Assembly: GCA_035546975.1 (NCBI GenBank)
Contig: DASZVS010000010.1
Location: 1-64,000, forward strand
Source: JARIHC01 sp035546975
Lineage (GTDB): Bacteria; Patescibacteriota; Saccharimonadia; Saccharimonadales; UBA4665
Direction of reading: 5' to 3'
DNA length: 64,000 nt
The number at the start of each line of letters is the position of its first letter. The stretch's first letter is position 1. Both the position numbers and the translations under genes were made by a program. Positions 60,371-64,000 of the stretch are shown here, piece after piece. Below the pieces are notes generated by a model, which was not told the origin of the DNA, searched no databases, and was given only the letters and a program-made list of their open reading frames with translations.

Positions 60371-60399
60371 ATAATAGCATATTTAACTTATTAAGTCAA
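60371..60399 (-). promoter_or_regulatory. Promoter of the EamA gene
   Basis: TTGACT-17 bp-TATTAT on the minus strand. The leader carries a small hairpin (CGCC-ataaa-GGCG). Confidence 0.7.
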
Positions 60400-60493
60400 G
60401 TATTTCAGCAACTATATCACTTTAATCTGGCATTAGTTGATTAAAATAACAGATTAAAACTATACGTTTCTTAATTTCTATTATACATAGAAA

Positions 60494-60510
60494 TGGTTGC
60501 GAGGGCAGGA
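60494..60510 (-). repeat. Partial duplicate of the tRNA-fMet 3' end
   Basis: On the plus strand TGGTTGCGAGGGCAGGA copies the 3' end of tRNA-fMet (60587-60603) with one change in 17. The copy lacks the rest of the tRNA and lies on the far side of the tRNA terminator, next to the AT-rich genes, as an attachment-site scar would. Confidence 0.5.
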
Positions 60511-60554
60511 TAGCGGCCTTCGGCCTTTTCCGCTGCGATATGCTCAGAACCAAG

Positions 60555-60580
60555 AAAAAAGCCCGACACGAGTCGGACTC
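60555..60580 (-). terminator. Terminator of tRNA-fMet
   Basis: AGTCCGAC-tcgt-GTCGGGCT followed by a T run on the minus strand, seven nt after the CCA end. Confidence 0.85.
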
Positions 60581-60586
60581 TTTTCT

Positions 60587-60661
60587 TGGTTGCGGGGGCA
60601 GGACTCGAACCTGCGACCTCGTGGTTATGAGCCACGCGAGCTGCCGCTGCTCCACCCCGCA
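60587..60661 (-). tRNA. Initiator tRNA-fMet(CAU)
   Basis: 75 nt ending CCCCCGCAACCA with encoded CCA. The body GCGGGGTGGAGCAG, A11 of the D-stem and the CTCATAA loop mark the initiator. Two features differ from the Escherichia coli form: the first base is U opposite A72 (usually C-A), and the anticodon stem reads TGG/CCA instead of the three G-C pairs. Confidence 0.9.
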
Positions 60662-60767
60662 CATCTGGTAATGTGGCAAACTGTCGTTTTTCCTCATCGC
60701 ACGGTGCGATGAAATAAATCTGTCGTCACCGGCTGCTCTTTTCCCTACCAGTAAGGAATTTTTAGCT
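60662..60767 (-). ncRNA. Structured 5' leader of tRNA-fMet
   Basis: About 105 nt. A 5' hairpin TTCCTTA/TAGGGAA (60741-60758) has the loop CTGG. The closing helix CTGGTA (60746-60751 complement) with TACCAG (60665-60670 complement) ends three nt before the tRNA and competes with that hairpin. A central stem CATCGCA-cgg-TGCGATG (60695-60711) is perfect. Confidence 0.5.
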
Positions 60768-60773
60768 CAGTAC

Positions 60774-60802
60774 AGTGTAGCAAACAGGGGTAGAAATGTC
60801 AA
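60774..60802 (-). promoter_or_regulatory. Promoter of tRNA-fMet
   Basis: Perfect TTGACA, 17 bp, TACACT on the minus strand (the same -10 hexamer as dnaK). The predicted start is near 60767. Confidence 0.8.
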
Positions 60803-60829
60803 TAATGTCCGCGGCTTTTACGCTTGATC

Positions 60830-61270
60830 CTAATTGTTGCTCTGGCGGTGAAGGAAAAAATCTACCCAGGATTCAAAGTTGTGTTGGTAAGCCGGTTGTG
60901 CAGTTGCGGTTTTCTGGTCGGATGGAACGTCGACCGTGTAAGCCATCGCCACGCTTTCAGGGACAATGATCTCTTGTTCGCCCGGTTTGGCTAAGCCAAA
61001 GTTTTGCCTGGCAGACAATTCTAGGTACTGGTCACTGTTGTAGTACTGATTTTGAAGCTGAAGATTATTGTTTTGGAGTTGTTGGACTTCATCTTGCTGT
61101 TTCAGCCCGGAAATTTGTTTCTGCAAACCATAATTGGTTTGGATACTTTTAATGCCGCTCCAACTAATCAGCAAAACGATAACCACAAAGAGCACCTGCC
61201 CTGCGAACCGAGTGTCTCCGAGCTTGCGTATAAAATCTGATACTTTGTTTGTATATGTTTGTATTTGCAT
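60830..61270 (-). CDS. DivIC/FtsB-like septum protein
   Basis: 146 residues from the ATG at 61270. Short cytoplasmic N-terminus, one membrane helix (about 24-43), a coiled coil (QTNYGLQKQISGLKQQDEVQQLQNNNLQLQNQ), and the family block YLELSARQNFGLAKPGEQEIIVP, then a variable tail. FtsB/DivIC scaffolds the divisome with FtsL and FtsQ/DivIB. Length is above the usual 100-125. Confidence 0.85.
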   Translation of the reverse strand: MQIQTYTNKVSDFIRKLGDTRFAGQVLFVVIVLLISWSGIKSIQTNYGLQKQISGLKQQDEVQQLQNNNLQLQNQYYNSDQYLELSARQNFGLAKPGEQEIIVPESVAMAYTVDVPSDQKTATAQPAYQHNFESWVDFFLHRQSNN

Positions 61271-61303
61271 ATCTAATAACAATTAACAGTATATAACAAT
61301 ATG

Positions 61304-62053
61304 CTAGTTGGCGTCGCGGCGCAAAAAGAGAATCCAAGCCACAATCCAGGCTACCAATAAATATAGGCCGAAGATGATTGCGGCCCTGCCGTAGCTCATT
61401 GTCCCTTGGGAGGCGGCCGGATGGGTTAAGATAGCATTCGAAGTGCCGGTAAATGGAAGATATACGGCTTTTGTTTTAAGCAGCGAGGTAAACATGAGCT
61501 CTACCGTCGGTATGACGAACAGCGTGACAATGGCGCCAACTTGGCTGCGTATAAGCACGCCTATTGCTAAGGCAGCCAGGAGCGAAGTCCATCCGTAATA
61601 TAAGCTGCGCCATAGCAAACTGGCGTACGGAATAGTTTGCGCTACTAAGTGGGAACCTTTCAGAGAGATGCCGATGTAGGATGCTAACGGTGCCAATACA
61701 GCTACTACCACCGTAAGCAACAGTGCGTAGATCGTGACGGTAACTATTTTGGCCGCCAGAACCTTACCGCGGCTCCTGCTGTTGGTGAGCGTATAGAGAA
61801 TGGTATTGTACCGGTATTCGTGCGTGATAAGCAGTAGCGCCACTATAGAGCCTAAGATAAGCGGAACACTGGAAAGCGCGCCGGTAATGACAAGCGCATA
61901 ATGATTCGGATTGAGTAGATCGGCGCCCTTCAGATTGAATCCTTGGATGTAGCCCGTGACGAATATGGTCAGCAGCAGGCCGACGCCCGTGATCACGTAG
62001 GTTGAACGTACCGAATATAGTTTTCGAAGCTCTGCTTTTATAGTCGGCAGCAT
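61304..62053 (-). CDS. ABC transporter permease
   Basis: 249 residues, six membrane helices of the ABC-2 type (LYSVRSTYVITGVGLLLTIFVTGYIQGF; TSLLAALAIGVLIRSQVGAIVT). Its start overlaps the ATPase stop by one base. The substrate is unknown; ABC-2 systems of this form export antibiotics, lipids or peptides. Confidence 0.88.
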   Translation of the reverse strand: MLPTIKAELRKLYSVRSTYVITGVGLLLTIFVTGYIQGFNLKGADLLNPNHYALVITGALSSVPLILGSIVALLLITHEYRYNTILYTLTNSRSRGKVLAAKIVTVTIYALLLTVVVAVLAPLASYIGISLKGSHLVAQTIPYASLLWRSLYYGWTSLLAALAIGVLIRSQVGAIVTLFVIPTVELMFTSLLKTKAVYLPFTGTSNAILTHPAASQGTMSYGRAAIIFGLYLLVAWIVAWILFLRRDAN

Positions 62054-62961
62054 TATTTTGCCCCCTTCTTCGGCGCAAATTCTTCGCTATCGGCCGTCAA
62101 TTCCAAAAATGCTTCCTCGAGCGAAGCGGCTTGCGGAGCCAGTTCATATACTGGTACGCCATTTTCAAAGGCGAGTTTGCCGATAGCATCGCTTGTCATG
62201 CCTGATATTTTCAAACCGCCATCAATTTTGTCGATAGTAACCTTCGGCGCTTTTACCAAACGTTCGAGCATAGCGAGTTTCGGCGAACGTACGAATACGC
62301 CAGAATGACCGCTGGCAGCAACAAGCTTTTTCATAGATGTATCGGCGATGAGCTTCCCTTTGCCGATGACTACCACGTTATCAGCCATCTGCGACATTTC
62401 GCTGAGCAGGTGCGACGAGACAAACACGCCGTTCCCCTGGTCGGCATAAGCTTTTAGAAAATCACGCAGCCAGACAATGCCTTCCGGATCCAGGCCGTTA
62501 GCAGGCTCGTCCAACATCAGGTACTTCGGTTTGCCCAGAAGAGCCGCTGCAATGCCGAGCCGCTGGCTCATACCTAAACTAAACTTGCCCGGACCTTTCT
62601 TGGCTACGTCGCTTAAACCTACTTGCTCCAATACTTCATCAACCCGGCTAAGCGGAGTCCCGCCGGCATCCGCCAAGATTCTTAAATGTTGGCGGGCAGA
62701 ACGGGTCGGATGAAAAGCCTTGGCTTCGAGCAAGATACCGATCATCTTGGACGGCTGGGCATACTGGTGCAGCTTTTTGCCGTCAAAAGTTGTGCCGCCG
62801 CCCCCTCTATCGAGCCCGAGCATCAAACGCATAGTGGTAGACTTGCCCGCGCCGTTCGGGCCCAAAAAGCCAGTTACTTTGCCGGTCTCGACCTCAAAGC
62901 TAATATCGTCAACCGCGAGCTTTTTGCGGTACCGCTTGGAGAGATGAGATGCTTTAATCAC
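62053..62961 (-). CDS. ABC transporter ATPase subunit
   Basis: 302 residues with GPNGAGKSTTMRL (Walker A, about 34-46), FSLGMSQRLGIAAAL (signature), KYLMLDEPANGLDPEG (Walker B) and the H-loop VFVSSHLL. A C-terminal region of about 90 residues is a DrrA-type extension (EEAFLELTADSEEFAPKKG). Pairs with the adjacent permease. Confidence 0.95.
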   Translation of the reverse strand: MIKASHLSKRYRKKLAVDDISFEVETGKVTGFLGPNGAGKSTTMRLMLGLDRGGGGTTFDGKKLHQYAQPSKMIGILLEAKAFHPTRSARQHLRILADAGGTPLSRVDEVLEQVGLSDVAKKGPGKFSLGMSQRLGIAAALLGKPKYLMLDEPANGLDPEGIVWLRDFLKAYADQGNGVFVSSHLLSEMSQMADNVVVIGKGKLIADTSMKKLVAASGHSGVFVRSPKLAMLERLVKAPKVTIDKIDGGLKISGMTSDAIGKLAFENGVPVYELAPQAASLEEAFLELTADSEEFAPKKGAK

Positions 62962-63023
62962 TACTAACTATCATACCAAACTTAGAACTTCTTTCGCATG
63001 GTATATAAAGCGCCCGCAGAGTC

Positions 63024-63032
63024 TGGTATACT
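63024..63032 (+). promoter_or_regulatory. Extended -10 of tRNA-Ile
   Basis: TGGTATACT is an extended -10; the -35 is weak. The start would be near 63039, leaving about 190 nt before the tRNA. Confidence 0.5.
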
Positions 63033-63038
63033 CTCTCT

Positions 63039-63228
63039 GTTACGTACATGCATTTTAGCCAAAACGCATGCATTTGATCGCCGGGCTAGGCGTTTATGAG
63101 AAGTGGAGCGGAACGTACTTAAGTACGGTGAGCGAGCATCGCAATAAAGAACGACGGCCGGCATCAAAAAGTATCAGCAGAGTCGCCAGCTCTGCTGGCG
63201 AGCAGGCCGGTACGGTGCATGCGTTTCG
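63039..63228 (+). ncRNA. Structured 5' leader of tRNA-Ile
   Basis: An 11-bp closing helix AAACGCATGCA (63062-63072) with TGCATGCGTTT (63216-63226) ends two nt before the tRNA. It competes with a 5' hairpin (ATGCAT 63048-63053 with 63068-63073). Inside, the palindrome CGTACTTAAGTACG can fold. Two mutually exclusive hairpins follow: CAGCAGAG/CTCTGCTG and TCGCCAGC-tct-GCTGGCGA (63183-63201). Confidence 0.5.
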
Positions 63229-63304
63229 GGGGATGTAGCTCAGTGGTTAGAGCAGTCGGCTCATAACCGATTGGTCGCTGGTTCGAACCCAGCCATCCCC
63301 ACCA
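63229..63304 (+). tRNA. tRNA-Ile2(CAU), lysidine type (or tRNA-Met)
   Basis: 76 nt: acceptor GGGGATG/CATCCCC, anticodon CAT in CTCATAA, T-arm GCTGGTTCGAACCCAGC, encoded CCA. The D-arm AGCTCAGTGGTTAGAGCAG and TTGGTCGCTGGTTC match tRNA-Ile2 of Escherichia coli more closely than either Met tRNA. The window also has tilS, the enzyme needed for this tRNA. Identity is by similarity. Confidence 0.85.
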
Positions 63305-63305
63305 T

Positions 63306-64000
63306 TTATTCAGCCATCAAACGCGCCCGGTATTCGTTTGCCCAACCCCACTGCTCCTCGGTAATCCGGCCTTCTTCCCGCAGAATGTCATTAATAGCTC
63401 CCATGCCAACTACTGCAGCAAAATCATAGCCGGCAGCCTCGACAGTTTCTCTGCCACCTTCTTCACGGTCGACAACCACATTGAAGTAAGCAATGTTCAG
63501 GCCTTCGGCGGCCAGAGGTTCTACCGTCTCTAATTTGGTAGCGCCGTCGGTAATTACGTTATCGAACGTTGACACCCACTCACCCGCTTCATAGTTTCCC
63601 TGAATAGCTTCATGCACGCCATAAGACTTTGATCCGACACGCATCCACAGCACGGAATCGCCTCTGGCTTGAGCGATAAGTCCTGACAAACATGTAACTG
63701 CCTGAGGAATACCGAGTAGATGATTATAGTCTTGGTCATCTAGCAATTCACCGCAGGATGCTATCAGCAAATCACGTGTTCTTTTTTGCTGCTCAATAGG
63801 AATTGGTAAGCTTTCCGAAAATGACGTAACATTTCGAAGCCCTACGTAATGTGGCGACATTCGTCCACTTTTAAGCTTGCGGAATACTTCTTCGGGATAT
63901 GCAGGATCCTCGACCACGACTCCCTCGCCAGGCGGGTCTACGTAACCAATTTCACCCATGTCATAGAGCCCTACAACTAATTCTTGAACGTCAGGTTTTA
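63306..64000 (-). CDS. pyrE: Orotate phosphoribosyltransferase (5' end cut by window edge)
   Basis: The frame is open to the window end, so the true start lies beyond 64000; an internal ATG at 63959 would cut off KPDVQELVVGLYDMGEIGYV, which resembles the family N-terminus. SGRMSPHYVGLRNV, GIPQAVTCLSGLIAQ, WMRVGSKSYGVHEAIQGNYEAGEWV and the PRPP-binding FDNVITDGATKLETVEPL mark the OPRT family. VDREEGGRETVEAAGY follows. It makes OMP in pyrimidine synthesis; in CPR genomes it is often one of few such genes. Confidence 0.85.
   Translation of the reverse strand, partial: KPDVQELVVGLYDMGEIGYVDPPGEGVVVEDPAYPEEVFRKLKSGRMSPHYVGLRNVTSFSESLPIPIEQQKRTRDLLIASCGELLDDQDYNHLLGIPQAVTCLSGLIAQARGDSVLWMRVGSKSYGVHEAIQGNYEAGEWVSTFDNVITDGATKLETVEPLAAEGLNIAYFNVVVDREEGGRETVEAAGYDFAAVVGMGAINDILREEGRITEEQWGWANEYRARLMAE

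Noticed and set aside
63306..63959. Complete pyrE-like gene starting at 63959
   Set aside because: The frame has no stop up to the window end and the upstream residues resemble the family N-terminus, so it is treated as cut by the edge.

Overview
The window looks like a chromosome segment of a Patescibacteria (CPR) bacterium, most likely Candidatus Saccharibacteria. The basis is gene content: a compact genome with start/stop overlaps, type IV pilus genes beside competence and recombination genes, RNase Y, an HrcA/CIRCE heat-shock system, shortened versions of TsaB, TilS and HrcA, and no biosynthetic pathway apart from an edge fragment of pyrE. TGA is an ordinary stop (many ATGA overlaps), which argues against the UGA-recoding Gracilibacteria and Absconditabacteria. 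The taxonomic call is inference from content, not a phylogeny.

Layout. 1-2.3 kb: edge fragment of a polyprenol-kinase-like membrane enzyme, two tRNA-Pro genes, a small membrane protein. 1.5-6.9 kb (minus): YmdB-like phosphoesterase, SGNH hydrolase, rny, half-length tsaB, tsaE and a lamin-tail surface protein. 7-9.7 kb: PRC-barrel protein, then recA-NUDIX-recX. 9.9-19 kb (plus): type IV pilus locus pilB, pilC, major pilin, three minor-pilin-like genes, pilM, pilN, pilO and a small membrane protein. 19-26.7 kb (minus): PH-domain protein, ruvB, a CDP-alcohol-phosphotransferase-like protein, ruvA, a proline-rich protein, ruvC, an inositol-phosphatase-like gene, NUDIX, yebC, comEC. 26.8-29.4 kb (plus): a three-gene redox operon (membrane-tethered flavin reductase, ApbE flavin transferase, haem-type membrane reductase). 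29.4-34 kb: unknown acidic proteins, tRNA-Lys, small membrane proteins, a GGDEF protein. 34-39.5 kb (minus): dnaJ, SemiSWEET, cutA, dnaK, grpE, hrcA with two perfect CIRCE operators. 39.5-49 kb: gmk, lepA, methyltransferase, radC, murJ, ftsH, tilS. 49-56.9 kb: tRNA-Met, transglutaminase-like protein, GDT1 transporter, a 29-codon gene under a consensus promoter, surface proteins, a Crp/Fnr regulator, two secreted candidate copper proteins and an MsrQ-like protein. 57-60.5 kb: an AT-rich insert (APH-like kinase, EamA transporter) next to initiator tRNA. 60.8-64 kb: DivIC-like protein, ABC transporter, tRNA-Ile(CAU), edge fragment of pyrE.

Together these encode DNA uptake and recombination (pilus, ComEC, RecA, RuvABC, RadC), protein quality control, cell-wall and division functions, and a surface or redox interface.

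The most unusual signal is outside the proteins. All five tRNA transcription units have a long, folded RNA leader of about 105-190 nt between a recognisable -10 or full promoter and the mature tRNA 5' end. Each is closed by a helix that ends 2-6 nt before the tRNA. The tRNA-Lys and tRNA-Met leaders are clear homologues with compensatory base changes, and they can form two mutually exclusive folds. I do not recognise this as a described RNA family. Other points of interest are a near-identical operator in the spacer of two promoters, several apparently leaderless promoters, and a tRNA-end duplication beside the AT-rich insert.
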